The position numbers and the translations under genes were made by a program. From positions 248,001-312,000 of the forward strand of contig NZ_QPHL01000016.1 in the NCBI RefSeq assembly GCF_003335675.1: DNA of 64,000 bases, read 5' to 3'. This document shows, in pieces, positions 1 to 8,973 of the stretch. The notes beneath the pieces were generated by a model. That model did not search any database, was not told where the DNA came from, and saw only the letters and a program-made list of their open reading frames with translations. Within the stretch, counting starts at the first letter, position 1. The number at the start of each line of letters is the position of its first letter. The stretch comes from Winogradskyella sp. KYW1333. Lineage in GTDB: Bacteria > Bacteroidota > Bacteroidia > Flavobacteriales > Flavobacteriaceae.

Positions 1-1
1 T

Positions 2-175
2 ACTAAAGAAAACTTAAACCCTGTCCTCTACTGGATATTATTTATTATTATTGGGCTCATAATTTATCAGATTCTTTTGGTTACCTTTGGCTGGTTGTTC
101 GGTCAGTTTAAGTTTTTCTGGGAATTTGAAAAGAAAATGCTTAGACGATTTGGATTAAGACGATTTATAGATTGA
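2..175 (+). CDS. C-terminal fragment of a small membrane protein, DUF6787-like
   Basis: The open frame enters from the left edge and ends at a TGA at 173-175, giving the last 57 residues of a protein. It holds one strongly hydrophobic segment (roughly residues 8-33 of the fragment) followed by a basic, aromatic tail with an FWEFEKKMLRRF stretch. I associate this tail with the DUF6787 family of small Bacteroidota membrane proteins, but that is from memory and the N-terminus is missing. The stop codon overlaps the TTG start of the next gene, so the two may be translationally coupled. The function is unknown. Confidence 0.6.
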   Translation, partial: TKENLNPVLYWILFIIIGLIIYQILLVTFGWLFGQFKFFWEFEKKMLRRFGLRRFID

Positions 176-513
176 ATAAAAAAGCTTTAATAACGACAAT
201 TTTTAAAACACTAGCTATAGTGTTGGTATGCGCTGTATTATTCCCATCAGTAGTAAAGCTTTCACATGTCTATAATCATCATGAACATTTTGTTTGTACT
301 GATGATGTAGATCATTCAACGCACTTACATCAAATAGATATTGATTGTGAGTTTTATAAGTTTAAATTAAATAATCATTTTTACGCAGAATTAGCATATT
401 CAAACAATACCTCACATGAAATATATAATAAGACAAACTTGTCTTATTATATATTTTTAAGAACACATCAGCAACATACTTCACATTTAAGAGGTCCACC
501 TCACACAGTGTAA
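172..513 (+). CDS. Small His-rich exported or membrane-anchored protein
   Basis: This 113-residue protein starts at a TTG that overlaps the upstream stop codon. Residues 1-30 look like a signal peptide or N-terminal anchor (MNKKALITTIF, then a hydrophobic run). The mature part is rich in histidine and has two cysteines: an NHHEHFVC cluster near residue 35, HSTHLH near residue 48 and a DCEFYKF stretch near residue 58. Such a cluster suggests metal or heme handling at the cell envelope, which is inference. It lies directly upstream of a TonB-dependent receptor and an acidic lipoprotein, so all three probably serve one uptake or sensing task. An 18-bp-arm palindrome at 419-456 lies inside the frame, so the C-terminal third is less certain than the rest. 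Confidence 0.65.
   Translation: MNKKALITTIFKTLAIVLVCAVLFPSVVKLSHVYNHHEHFVCTDDVDHSTHLHQIDIDCEFYKFKLNNHFYAELAYSNNTSHEIYNKTNLSYYIFLRTHQQHTSHLRGPPHTV
419..456. repeat. Perfect inverted repeat, 18-bp arms with a 2-nt spacer
   Basis: The arms at 419-436 and 439-456 are exact reverse complements; the inner part reads AAGACAA AC TTGTCTT. The downstream arm runs into a short T tract at 454-458, so RNA from the plus strand could form a terminator-like hairpin. It lies inside the small His-rich gene, about 60 bases before its stop codon. Confidence 0.8.
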
Positions 514-541
514 TCAATCATACCAGATAATCACTAAATTC

Positions 542-569
542 AAACAAGATTAAAAAATAAGTCTTGTTT
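542..569. promoter_or_regulatory. Hairpin in the leader of the TonB receptor gene
   Basis: AAACAAGA at 542-549 and TCTTGTTT at 562-569 are perfect complements around a 12-nt A-rich loop, 24 bases before the receptor start. A looser T-rich tract follows at 582-587. It may be a weak terminator, an attenuator or only a structured spacer; the sequence does not decide. Confidence 0.4.
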
Positions 570-592
570 AATTAATATAAATTTTTTCAATA

Positions 593-2992
593 ATGAAATA
601 CTACGTACTTATAGTACTTTTGGTATTTATGTGTTTTGGATTTGCTCAAAAATGCGATGACGTATTTTTAGGGGAATTAAGGGATTTTCACGACAATACA
701 CCACTTAATGGAGCTACAGTATTTATTAAAAACTTAAATAAATATGTTGCCTCAGATGAAAGAGGAAAATTTAAAATTGAAAATCTGTGCAAAGGAGAAC
801 TTATTCTTGTAATATCTCATATTGGATGTGAAACAAAAAGAATAACATTCAATATTGATGGAGATATGTTTCAAAACATTGCTTTAGAACATCATATAGA
901 GGAATTAAATGAAGTTTCTATTGCGGCAACTGTTGAAAGAAAAGAAACAAAAACATCTCAAGAAACAATTATAAAATCAGAAACGCTCAAACGCTATAGT
1001 AATCTAAGCGTAGGAGATGCCCTTAAAGAGGTACCAGGAGTTTCATCTATTAATACTGGAAGTACTATTGTTAAACCAATGATTAATGGATTGCATAGTA
1101 GTAGGGTTTTGATAATGAATAATGGCGTACGATTACAAGACCAAGAATGGGGTATTGAACATGCGCCAAATATTGATGTAAATATTGCAAATCAAATTTC
1201 TGTTATAAAAGGGTCTGGCGCATTGGCTTACGGTGGCGATGCCGTTGGAGGTGTAGTTGTGATAAATCCAAAACGGATAATTCGTTTGGATACAATTTAT
1301 GGCCGCACTTTAATTGGTGGTCAAACTAACGGTCGTGGTTATAATATAACTTCAACTCTAAATAAAAACTTTAGTTCAGGATGGTTTGCTGAAATCCAAG
1401 GATCTTCTAAAAGAAATGGAGATTTGAAAGCTCCAAACTATACTTTAACTAATACAGGTTTGGATTCAAAAGGTGTTTCTGCTCGTTTTGGTAAGTTAAA
1501 TTTTGAGTCTGGTTTTGAAATATACTACAGTTTTTTAGATAATGAAATCGGTATTCTAGGTGCTTCTCATATTGGTAGTGTTTTTGATTTAGAAAGAGCT
1601 ATTAATTCGGGGCAACCATTTTTGGTTGAGGATTTTAGTTATGAGATCAATGCTCCTAAACAAGAAATAACGCATCATTTAGCTAAGCTTAATTATTATA
1701 AAAGGTATAAAAATTTTGGCAGGCTTAAACTACAGTATGATTATCAACATAACCAACGTCTTGAATTTGATGTTAGAATTGGTGATAGGAGAGAAATTCC
1801 CGCTATTGATTTAACCCTACAAACGCATTCCATTTTGGCAGATGTGAATTTAGATTCTAATTTAGATAGAAAAATAAATTTTGGAGTTATAGGGCGATTT
1901 CAAGATAATTTTGCTAACCCAGATACTGGAGTGAGACGTTTAATTCCTGATTATAACAAGTATGATTTTGGTATTTATACTACTGTAGAATATGTGGTCA
2001 ATAACAGATTAATTGCAGATGCTGGATTACGCTATGATTTTAATAGAATTGATGCGAAGAAATTCTACAGAATATCGCGTTGGGATGAACGTGGTTATGA
2101 TGAGGATTTTTCAGATATAATTATTGATGAAACACCTACTCAATATCTAACAAATCCTGTATTTGATTACCACAATATTTCTGCTTCTGTTGGCATTAAT
2201 TATAGTATTAATGAGAGCCAACAGATGCTTCTAAATTATAGTCTAGCAAGTCGGCCACCAAATGTAGCGGAGTTATTTAGTGATGGACTTCACCATTCTG
2301 CTGCCAGATTCGAACTAGGTGATATTAGATTTGACCAAGAAATATCCAATAGAATATCCGCGTCATACATCTATAGTACATCAAAACTTAATCTATCCAC
2401 AGAGATCTTTTATAATAAAATCAAAGATTTTATTTATTTAAGGCCATTTGACTTTATAAGTACTGCAAGAGGTCCTTTTCCTTTATGGGAATACCAACAA
2501 ACGGATGCGGAAATATTTGGTATTGACTTGACTATCAATTATAAAATAACCGATAACTGGCAATTTGCTAATAAAACAGCTTATATAAAAGGTAATGATT
2601 TGGGTACTGATATGGCAATTATTGATATACCACCATTTAATACCACAAATCAAATCACTTATAATAATGAATCTTGGAACAACTTTTCTGCCAGCTTAAA
2701 ATCAGAATGGGTGTTTAAGCAAAATGATTTTCCTGATTTCAATTTTGAGGTAGAAGATGAACTCAATGAGGAGATGATCTTGGTTGATATAAGTTCACCT
2801 CCACCTGCATATCATTTATTACATTTCTATAGTGAAGCAACATTTATACTTAGTGAGAAAACAAACCTAAATATTAGTTTAGGTGTAAATAACTTATTAG
2901 ATACTGCTTATCGAAACTATTTAAATCGTCTTAGGTTTTATGCTGACGAATTGGGAAGAAACATTACGTTGCAACTGCAACTTAACTATTAA
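593..2992 (+). CDS. TonB-dependent outer membrane receptor
   Basis: This is an outer membrane beta-barrel that would import a scarce ligand with energy from TonB-ExbB-ExbD. The 799 residues begin with a signal peptide (about 1-19), then a carboxypeptidase-type regulatory domain (about 25-100) typical of Bacteroidota receptors. The plug domain follows (about 105-225, with SVGDALKEVPGVSS and a later GSGALAYGGDAVGG), then the barrel up to a C-terminal strand ending in LQLQLNY. No SusD partner is adjacent, which argues against a polysaccharide system. The neighbouring His-rich protein and acidic lipoprotein suggest a metal, heme or metallophore substrate, possibly zinc as in ZnuD-type receptors; this is inference. 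The length is normal and the frame intact. Confidence 0.9.
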   Translation: MKYYVLIVLLVFMCFGFAQKCDDVFLGELRDFHDNTPLNGATVFIKNLNKYVASDERGKFKIENLCKGELILVISHIGCETKRITFNIDGDMFQNIALEHHIEELNEVSIAATVERKETKTSQETIIKSETLKRYSNLSVGDALKEVPGVSSINTGSTIVKPMINGLHSSRVLIMNNGVRLQDQEWGIEHAPNIDVNIANQISVIKGSGALAYGGDAVGGVVVINPKRIIRLDTIYGRTLIGGQTNGRGYNITSTLNKNFSSGWFAEIQGSSKRNGDLKAPNYTLTNTGLDSKGVSARFGKLNFESGFEIYYSFLDNEIGILGASHIGSVFDLERAINSGQPFLVEDFSYEINAPKQEITHHLAKLNYYKRYKNFGRLKLQYDYQHNQRLEFDVRIGDRREIPAIDLTLQTHSILADVNLDSNLDRKINFGVIGRFQDNFANPDTGVRRLIPDYNKYDFGIYTTVEYVVNNRLIADAGLRYDFNRIDAKKFYRISRWDERGYDEDFSDIIIDETPTQYLTNPVFDYHNISASVGINYSINESQQMLLNYSLASRPPNVAELFSDGLHHSAARFELGDIRFDQEISNRISASYIYSTSKLNLSTEIFYNKIKDFIYLRPFDFISTARGPFPLWEYQQTDAEIFGIDLTINYKITDNWQFANKTAYIKGNDLGTDMAIIDIPPFNTTNQITYNNESWNNFSASLKSEWVFKQNDFPDFNFEVEDELNEEMILVDISSPPPAYHLLHFYSEATFILSEKTNLNISLGVNNLLDTAYRNYLNRLRFYADELGRNITLQLQLNY

Positions 2993-3028
2993 ACAAATTA
3001 ATAAATTATAAATTCAAACTTTAATACA

Positions 3029-3643
3029 ATGAAAATTACTTATTTAAATTTAAATTCTATGAAATCTACTAAATTTTTTATGAGCGCAATTATATGTTTA
3101 GCGCTATCAACTTCATTTACATCATGTTCGGATGATGATGATCCGGATCCTGTACTAGAAGAGGAGTTTATTACAAATTTAACCTTAACATTTACTAATA
3201 CTGCAGATGCAACAGACTCTGTAGTTTTATTTAGCACAGCACCAGACGGTTTTGAAGATGGTACATCTACTGAGAATATCGTTGGTACTTTTTCTGCAGG
3301 AGCAACATATTCTTTAAGTCTTGAAATTTTAAATGAGCAAGAAGACCCAGCTGATGACATATTAAATGACGATATTATACCAGAGGCTGATGAACATTTT
3401 TTCGCTTATGCGGTAAATGGTATAAATCTTACGATGACTAGAGATGCTAGTGATATAGCGGGTCCTGACGGAAGTAAATTAGGTGTTAATACTACTTGGG
3501 TTGCCGGGGCAATCAGTAATGGGAATTTACAAATTAGATTAATCCACGAACCTACAACAGTTGACGACTCTGATGAATTTGGTTCTGCAACAGGCGGATC
3601 TGAGGACTTCAACATTACCTGGACAGGTGTTGCAATTTTATAA
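3029..3643 (+). CDS. Acidic lipoprotein, partner of the TonB receptor
   Basis: A lipoprotein signal is clear: a hydrophobic segment, then TSFTSC followed by DDDDPDP. The cysteine would be lipidated and the acidic residues would keep the protein at an outer leaflet or surface location. The first ATG at 3029 gives 204 residues; a second ATG at 3059 gives a more compact signal peptide and is equally likely to be the true start. The mature part is beta-rich and acidic, with repeated Thr/Asn/Asp stretches and no enzyme motif that I recognise. I recall similar proteins being labelled 'type 1 periplasmic binding fold superfamily protein' in flavobacteria. It follows the receptor by 36 bases and probably shares its transcript; a ligand-capture role is inference. 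Confidence 0.75.
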   Translation: MKITYLNLNSMKSTKFFMSAIICLALSTSFTSCSDDDDPDPVLEEEFITNLTLTFTNTADATDSVVLFSTAPDGFEDGTSTENIVGTFSAGATYSLSLEILNEQEDPADDILNDDIIPEADEHFFAYAVNGINLTMTRDASDIAGPDGSKLGVNTTWVAGAISNGNLQIRLIHEPTTVDDSDEFGSATGGSEDFNITWTGVAIL

Positions 3644-3660
3644 TTTTGCATAAAATAATT

Positions 3661-3691
3661 AAAAAAGGCTACTTTTTAAGTAGCCTTTTTT
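3661..3691. terminator. Bidirectional rho-independent terminator
   Basis: A 14-bp stem (3661-3674 with 3678-3691, core GGCTACTT / AAGTAGCC) closes a 3-nt loop and has an A tract on the left and a T tract on the right, so it can end transcripts from both directions. The stop codon of the minus-strand gene at 3676-3945 starts in the loop. Confidence 0.9.
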
Positions 3692-3945
3692 TGTGTATGG
3701 TAAGTTTTAAAAACATAAGTATATAACCACATTAAGCTAAAAGTAGGAACTACATCTAAAAATGGTAATGCCTCTTCAACAAATGATATTATTGCAGCTA
3801 TCTTTCCTTCTTTCCCCTTGTAAAGTTTAGTCATTAGGTAAGCTGACAAAGGCGCCCAAATAAAATCAAATGGAGGAAAAACTAATGACACATAACCTAA
3901 TGCATCAAATAATAAACTCCATCCTAGAATATTATATTTATTCAT
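3676..3945 (-). CDS. Small membrane protein of unknown function
   Basis: This 89-residue protein has a hydrophobic N-terminal half (about residues 7-40), a short charged stretch (YKGKEGK) and a second hydrophobic segment near residues 58-80, ending in a basic tail with HTQKKAT. Two or three membrane passes are likely. I recognise no enzymatic motif. It stands alone on the minus strand between two plus-strand genes and shares a bidirectional terminator with the lipoprotein gene; its stop codon lies inside that hairpin. Function unknown. Confidence 0.7.
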   Translation of the reverse strand: MNKYNILGWSLLFDALGYVSLVFPPFDFIWAPLSAYLMTKLYKGKEGKIAAIISFVEEALPFLDVVPTFSLMWLYTYVFKTYHTQKKAT

Positions 3946-4018
3946 TTATAACGATTAATTTTTAATTATTAAGCAATAAGTATTCCAAATAATTTAGACC
4001 TGACAAAACCGCAACAAG

Positions 4019-4092
4019 ACGTTAACATCTGTTAGGCCTTTTTAACGTTTAATTAAGAGCAGATGCACATTTGTAAATGTAGTTTTACATTT
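4019..4092. repeat. Two inverted repeats upstream of the DUF5916 gene
   Basis: ACGTTAA at 4019-4025 is matched by TTAACGT at 4042-4048, and AAATGTA at 4075-4081 by TACATTT at 4086-4092. They fill the space between divergent genes where promoters should lie, so operator sites are possible, but the region is AT-rich and chance pairing cannot be excluded. Confidence 0.35.
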
Positions 4093-4137
4093 TGATTAGT
4101 AAAACCTTCAAATTACCAGTATAAACTAACTTGACCA

Positions 4138-6591
4138 TTGCCTTTAAGTAAACAAATAAAATCCTCTTTTTTATTATTCTGCTCATTATTTGCAGTGTTT
4201 AATACCCACTGTCAAGACAAAAAAGAGCTCAACATAACACGTGCAGAAAAAGCTCCAAAAATAGATGGTGAACTAAATGACAAAGTTTGGGAAAATGCAG
4301 AAATAGCAACAGATTTTATTCAATTTAAACCTGAAATTGGCAATACCTTGCCTAGAAATAAACGTACTGAAGTAAAGGTTTCCTACGACGATCAAGCCAT
4401 TTATGTTGCCGCTTATTTATATGATAATCCTGAAAAAATTATGTCTCAGATAGTCAACAGAGATAATTTTGGTCAAACGGATTTCTTTTTGGTTGTTTTA
4501 AATCCAAATAATGATGCACAAAATGACACAAGTTTCTTTGTGTTTAGTTCAGGGCAACAGGCCGATGCTATTTCTAATCCCACTATAGGGGAAGATTTTA
4601 GTTGGAATGCTGTTTGGAGTAGCGCTGTTAAAATGAAGGATGATGGCTGGACAGTAGAAATGAAAATCCCTTACAGAACCTTACGTTTTGCTGACCAAGA
4701 AAATCCTACTTGGGGTTTACAATTTCATCGACAATTTAGACGTGATAGATCTCAATATACATGGAACCCAATAGACCCTACGAAAGGATATATAGGTCTT
4801 TATAATGGTGAATTAAAAGGTTTAGATAATTTAAAACCTCCACTAAGATTAAATCTTTATCCATTTAGTACAGGGATACTTAATAGTTTTGATGGTGATA
4901 TTGATACAGACCTTACATTTGGTATGGATGTAAAATATGGTATAACTGATAACTTTACATTAGATGCAACACTTATACCAGATTTTAGCCAAGCCGGTTT
5001 TGATAATATTGTATTAAATCTTGGTCCTTTTGAGCAGACATTCTCAGAACAACGACAATTTTTTACAGAAGGTGTAGATTTATTCTCTAAAGGTGGATTG
5101 TTCTTTTCAAGACGTGTTGGTGGTAGACCCTCTGGTGAACTAGATTTAGCAGAAAATGAAGACGCTGACGTTCCAAATGAAGTTAAGGTATTAAATGCCT
5201 TAAAAGTATCAGGACGTACAAAGGATGGTTGGGGCTTAGGACTTTTTAATGCGATTACAGAGAAAACATATGCTACAGTTACCGATAACGATACTGGAGA
5301 TAAAAGACTGGAAGTTGTAGAACCGTTCACCAACTATAATATTTTGGTCGTAGATAAGCAATTTGGAGGTAATTCGGCTATTAGTCTTATCAACACCAAT
5401 GTGACTAGAGAAGGTGAATTTAGAGATGCCAATGCAACAGCTTTAGTGGCTAATTTAGTTAACAAGAAGAACACCTACAGAGTAGATACTGAGCTTAGGA
5501 TGAGCAATGTTAATTACCAGAATGATCCTTCAGAAACAGGCTTTAGTAGTTTTTTATTTGTAGGTAAAGTAGCCGGTAATTTTCGTTATAGTTTTGATCA
5601 CAAATTTGCTGATACGAAATACAACATTAATGATCTTGGTCTAAACAGAAGAAATAATCAAAATGATTTTGGTTTTGATTTTTCATATCAAACATTTGAA
5701 CCATCAGGCCGTTTAAACAACTATCGATTTAATTTTTTTAGTAATTATCGAAGACTTGTAGACCCTAACACTTTTGCACGATTCAACTTTGGTGGTGGTT
5801 ATAGGGCTTTTACTAAAAATCAAAACGCACATGGTTTTAGATTAAATATACAACCTGGTAAACAATATGATTATTTCGAATCTAGGGATGGTCGTCCATT
5901 TATCTTTGAAAATTCAGTAAGTGCAGGTGCTTGGTTTTCTTCAAACTATAATAAAGTATTTGCTATTGATCTTAGAGCAAACGCAGCAACGCTCTTTGAG
6001 GAAGGCAGAGATTTATTTAGATATGATTTTGAAATTGAACCACGTATTCGATTTTCAGATCAGTTATTACTAACCTATGGTTTAAATTTTGAGAATAGAA
6101 ACGGAGATCGAGGTTATGCAACCAGTGTTGATGACAACTCAATTTTTGGAGAACGTAATAGACAAATAGTAACAAATACAATCTCAGGAAATTACACGTT
6201 CAATCCTTTCCATAGCCTAGGGCTTACATTTAGACATTATTGGGATACTGTACAATATGATTATGACCTTTTTACGCTGTTAGACAATGGAAGGTTGACA
6301 GCAGAAGAAGGATATAATATAGATAATGTTGTTGATGACCCTAACATAAACTTTAGTACTTGGAACATTGACTTAAGTTATTCATGGCAATTTGCACCTG
6401 GAAGTTTCCTAACAGCACTGTACAGAAATCAACTCTTTAACTTTGACGAAAATTCAGAAGATAATTTTACGGAAAGTTTAGATTTGCTTTTTCAACAACC
6501 AATGCAAAACACCTTCTCACTTCGCGTCCAGTATTTTATTGATTTTAATGGTTTGAAATCAGTCTTTAAAAAGAACAAAACCGCCTCTTAA
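4138..6591 (+). CDS. DUF5916 protein with N-terminal CBM9-like domain
   Basis: This 817-residue exported protein starts at TTG: an in-frame stop lies just upstream and no ATG is near, so TTG at 4138 is the best start. A signal peptide covers about residues 1-25. The region from about 30 to 230 looks like a carbohydrate-binding family 9-type domain (an AEKAPKIDGELNDKVW start). The rest resembles the DUF5916 family, with a long series of alternating strands suggestive of an outer membrane barrel and a final segment ending near LRVQYFIDF. The family is common in Bacteroidota and is often loosely called a membrane-associated hydrolase, but I see no catalytic residues that prove this. It appears to be transcribed alone. 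Confidence 0.8.
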   Translation: MPLSKQIKSSFLLFCSLFAVFNTHCQDKKELNITRAEKAPKIDGELNDKVWENAEIATDFIQFKPEIGNTLPRNKRTEVKVSYDDQAIYVAAYLYDNPEKIMSQIVNRDNFGQTDFFLVVLNPNNDAQNDTSFFVFSSGQQADAISNPTIGEDFSWNAVWSSAVKMKDDGWTVEMKIPYRTLRFADQENPTWGLQFHRQFRRDRSQYTWNPIDPTKGYIGLYNGELKGLDNLKPPLRLNLYPFSTGILNSFDGDIDTDLTFGMDVKYGITDNFTLDATLIPDFSQAGFDNIVLNLGPFEQTFSEQRQFFTEGVDLFSKGGLFFSRRVGGRPSGELDLAENEDADVPNEVKVLNALKVSGRTKDGWGLGLFNAITEKTYATVTDNDTGDKRLEVVEPFTNYNILVVDKQFGGNSAISLINTNVTREGEFRDANATALVANLVNKKNTYRVDTELRMSNVNYQNDPSETGFSSFLFVGKVAGNFRYSFDHKFADTKYNINDLGLNRRNNQNDFGFDFSYQTFEPSGRLNNYRFNFFSNYRRLVDPNTFARFNFGGGYRAFTKNQNAHGFRLNIQPGKQYDYFESRDGRPFIFENSVSAGAWFSSNYNKVFAIDLRANAATLFEEGRDLFRYDFEIEPRIRFSDQLLLTYGLNFENRNGDRGYATSVDDNSIFGERNRQIVTNTISGNYTFNPFHSLGLTFRHYWDTVQYDYDLFTLLDNGRLTAEEGYNIDNVVDDPNINFSTWNIDLSYSWQFAPGSFLTALYRNQLFNFDENSEDNFTESLDLLFQQPMQNTFSLRVQYFIDFNGLKSVFKKNKTAS

Positions 6592-6631
6592 TATTGCGCA
6601 TTTACACATTTAATGTTACTTTCACACTTGT

Positions 6632-7306
6632 ATGGGTAAAACAGTTATTTCAGCTAAACAAATTAAAAAAGCCTTTAAAGACTTACAGGTATTAAAGGGA
6701 GTTGATATAACTATTGATGAAAGCGAAATTATTTCCATAGTTGGCGCATCTGGAGCTGGAAAAACTACACTTCTTCAAATTCTGGGAACCTTAGATAAAC
6801 CTGATTACACAAACGAAACCGAATTAATTATTAATGGTAAGTCAATCAAAGATTTAAGTGATAGCGCTCTTGCCAAGTTTAGAAATGAAAATATTGGATT
6901 TATTTTCCAATTTCATCAACTTTTGCCAGAATTTACGGCCTTAGAGAATGTTTGTATTCCAGCATTTATTAATAAAACTCCGAAAATTGAAGCAGAGAAA
7001 CGCGCCAAAGAACTTTTAGACTATTTAGGCCTTAGTGATAGAATCAATCATAAACCAAATAGCATGTCTGGTGGCGAACAACAACGGGTGGCTGTGGCCA
7101 GAGCATTAATAAACCAACCAAACATTATTTTTGCAGACGAACCATCAGGTAATTTAGATAGTGAATCAGCAGAACAACTTCACCAGCTCTTCTTTAAATT
7201 AAGAGATAAGTTTAAACAGACATTTGTCATTGTTACACACAATCAAGAATTAGCCAACATGGCAGACCGAAAGTTGGCAATGGTAGATGGTAAAATTGTT
7301 GATTAA
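6632..7306 (+). CDS. ABC transporter ATP-binding protein, LolD/MacB type
   Basis: This 224-residue cytoplasmic ATPase has a Walker A motif GASGAGKTT (about 38-46), a Q-loop in [10 protein letters not shown], an ABC signature [10 protein letters not shown] (about 147) and a Walker B followed by [10 protein letters not shown]. The [14 protein letters not shown] and DEPSGNLD features are typical of the LolD/MacB branch, which powers lipoprotein release or mechanotransmission rather than import. No permease gene is adjacent, so the partner must be encoded elsewhere, as is common for LolD homologues in Bacteroidota. It begins 40 bases after the DUF5916 gene. Assignment to the family is firm; the substrate is inference. 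Confidence 0.9.
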   Translation: MGKTVISAKQIKKAFKDLQVLKGVDITIDESEIISIVGASGAGKTTLLQILGTLDKPDYTNETELIINGKSIKDLSDSALAKFRNENIGFIFQFHQLLPEFTALENVCIPAFINKTPKIEAEKRAKELLDYLGLSDRINHKPNSMSGGEQQRVAVARALINQPNIIFADEPSGNLDSESAEQLHQLFFKLRDKFKQTFVIVTHNQELANMADRKLAMVDGKIVD

Positions 7307-7445
7307 GATTCAAGAAATAGAACGCTATATCAATATTTCCAGATTAAAATTCACTAGTTACATTTTCTTCAATTACTGCAAGCTGTAAAATGAAAAGTTC
7401 TTAAATAAAATGATATTCTTCAGTATTTAAAACATTCTAAATCTG

Positions 7446-7453
7446 TAATTTTG
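7446..7453 (+). promoter_or_regulatory. Candidate -7 box upstream of fumC
   Basis: TAATTTTG matches the Bacteroidota TAnnTTTG -7 consensus and lies 26 bases before the fumC start. No clear TTTG -33 element is seen at the expected spacing, so confidence is low. Confidence 0.3.
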
Positions 7454-7479
7454 TAGAGCTTTTTAAAATTAATTACATC

Positions 7480-8877
7480 ATGAATTATAGAATAGAAAAA
7501 GATACTATGGGCGAGGTAAAAGTACCTGCCGATAAAATTTGGGGAGCCCAGACAGAACGCTCTCGAAATAACTTTAAAATTGGAGCACCAGCTTCTATGC
7601 CACTAGAAGTGGTACATGGATTTGCCTATCTTAAAAAAGCTGCGGCTTATGCTAATTGTGAGCTTGGTGTACTAACTAAAGATAAGCGAGATCTTATAGC
7701 TCAAGTTTGTGATGAAATATTAGACAACCAACATAACGACCAATTTCCTTTGGTTATATGGCAAACAGGTTCAGGGACACAAAGTAACATGAATGTCAAT
7801 GAGGTAATTGCTAACAGAGCTCATCAAATAGCAGGCAAGAAGATTGGTGAAGGCGAAAAGACCATTCAACCCAATGATGATGTCAATAAATCACAGTCCT
7901 CTAATGATACTTTCCCAACTGGTATGCACATTGCAGCATATAAAAAAGTTGTAGAAACAACAATTCCAGGTATAATTCAGCTGCGCAATACATTACATGA
8001 AAAATCGATTGAATTTAAAGATGTTGTGAAAATTGGACGTACGCATTTAATGGACGCTACTCCCCTAACTTTAGGTCAAGAATTTTCTGGTTATGTATCT
8101 CAATTAGATCATGGTATAAAAGCAATAGAAAATACATTATCGCATTTAAGTGAGCTTGCACTTGGTGGTACTGCCGTTGGAACTGGATTAAACACACCAC
8201 AAGGTTATGACGTGCTTGTAGCAAATTATATCGCTGAGTTTACAGGATTACCTTTTGTCACCGCTGAAAATAAATTTGAAGCATTGGCTGCTCATGATGC
8301 AATTGTAGAAACTCATGGAGCTTTAAAACAAATAGCTGTGTCATTAAATAAAATTGCAAATGATATTAGAATGATGGCTTCAGGTCCACGTTCTGGTATT
8401 GGTGAGATCAAAATTCCAGCTAACGAGCCCGGCAGTTCAATAATGCCTGGAAAAGTAAATCCTACTCAATGTGAAGCACTTACTATGGTATGTGCTCAAG
8501 TAATGGGTAATGATGTCGCTGTTAGTGTTGGTGGTACTCAAGGGCATTACGAGTTGAATGTTTTTAAACCTATGATGGCAGCTAATATTTTACAATCTGC
8601 TCAATTAATTGGAGATGCTTGCGTAAGCTTTGATGAGAACTGTGCCAGTGGCATAGAACCTAATCATTCAGTGATTAAAGAACTTTTAAATAATTCTTTA
8701 ATGCTAGTTACTGCCTTAAATACAAAAATAGGTTATTATAAAGCGGCAGAAATTGCTAATACGGCTCATAAAAATGGAACAACCCTAAAAGAAGAAGCCA
8801 TCAATCTGGGATATGTATCCGCTGAAGATTATGATGACTGGGTTAAACCAGAAGATATGGTCGGAAGCTTAAAATAA
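7480..8877 (+). CDS. fumC: Class II fumarate hydratase
   Basis: The enzyme converts fumarate to L-malate in the TCA cycle and needs no iron-sulfur cluster. The 465 residues are the standard length. The superfamily signature [13 protein letters not shown] starts at residue 318, and the substrate-binding regions [22 protein letters not shown] and [10 protein letters not shown] are all present, with the final GSLK typical of FumC. The ATG at 7480 gives the usual [11 protein letters not shown] beginning. A strong terminator follows at 8897-8930, so the gene forms its own unit. There are no anomalies. Confidence 0.98.
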   Translation: MNYRIEKDTMGEVKVPADKIWGAQTERSRNNFKIGAPASMPLEVVHGFAYLKKAAAYANCELGVLTKDKRDLIAQVCDEILDNQHNDQFPLVIWQTGSGTQSNMNVNEVIANRAHQIAGKKIGEGEKTIQPNDDVNKSQSSNDTFPTGMHIAAYKKVVETTIPGIIQLRNTLHEKSIEFKDVVKIGRTHLMDATPLTLGQEFSGYVSQLDHGIKAIENTLSHLSELALGGTAVGTGLNTPQGYDVLVANYIAEFTGLPFVTAENKFEALAAHDAIVETHGALKQIAVSLNKIANDIRMMASGPRSGIGEIKIPANEPGSSIMPGKVNPTQCEALTMVCAQVMGNDVAVSVGGTQGHYELNVFKPMMAANILQSAQLIGDACVSFDENCASGIEPNHSVIKELLNNSLMLVTALNTKIGYYKAAEIANTAHKNGTTLKEEAINLGYVSAEDYDDWVKPEDMVGSLK

Positions 8878-8896
8878 ATTAAAGCTGAAATATTTT

Positions 8897-8930
8897 AAAC
8901 GCCATTCTTCAGAAGATTGGCGTTTTTTTT
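8897..8930 (+). terminator. Rho-independent terminator after fumC
   Basis: AAACGCCA at 8897-8904 pairs with TGGCGTTT around 8918-8925, with extra pairing inside the loop, and is followed by a run of T to 8930. A TTG at 8917 that could extend the next gene lies inside this hairpin and is therefore an unlikely start. Confidence 0.85.
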
Positions 8931-8973
8931 ATTCAAAAAAAATGATAATCTTTACGTTAAACCATCCAACAAA

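Noticed and set aside
4857..5333. Minus-strand open frame of 158 codons inside the DUF5916 gene
   Set aside because: It lies wholly within a well-supported gene, has serine-rich low-complexity content and shows no domain.
8917..8973. Upstream extension of hutI from a TTG start
   Set aside because: The TTG lies inside the fumC terminator hairpin, and the extra residues are not part of HutI proteins.
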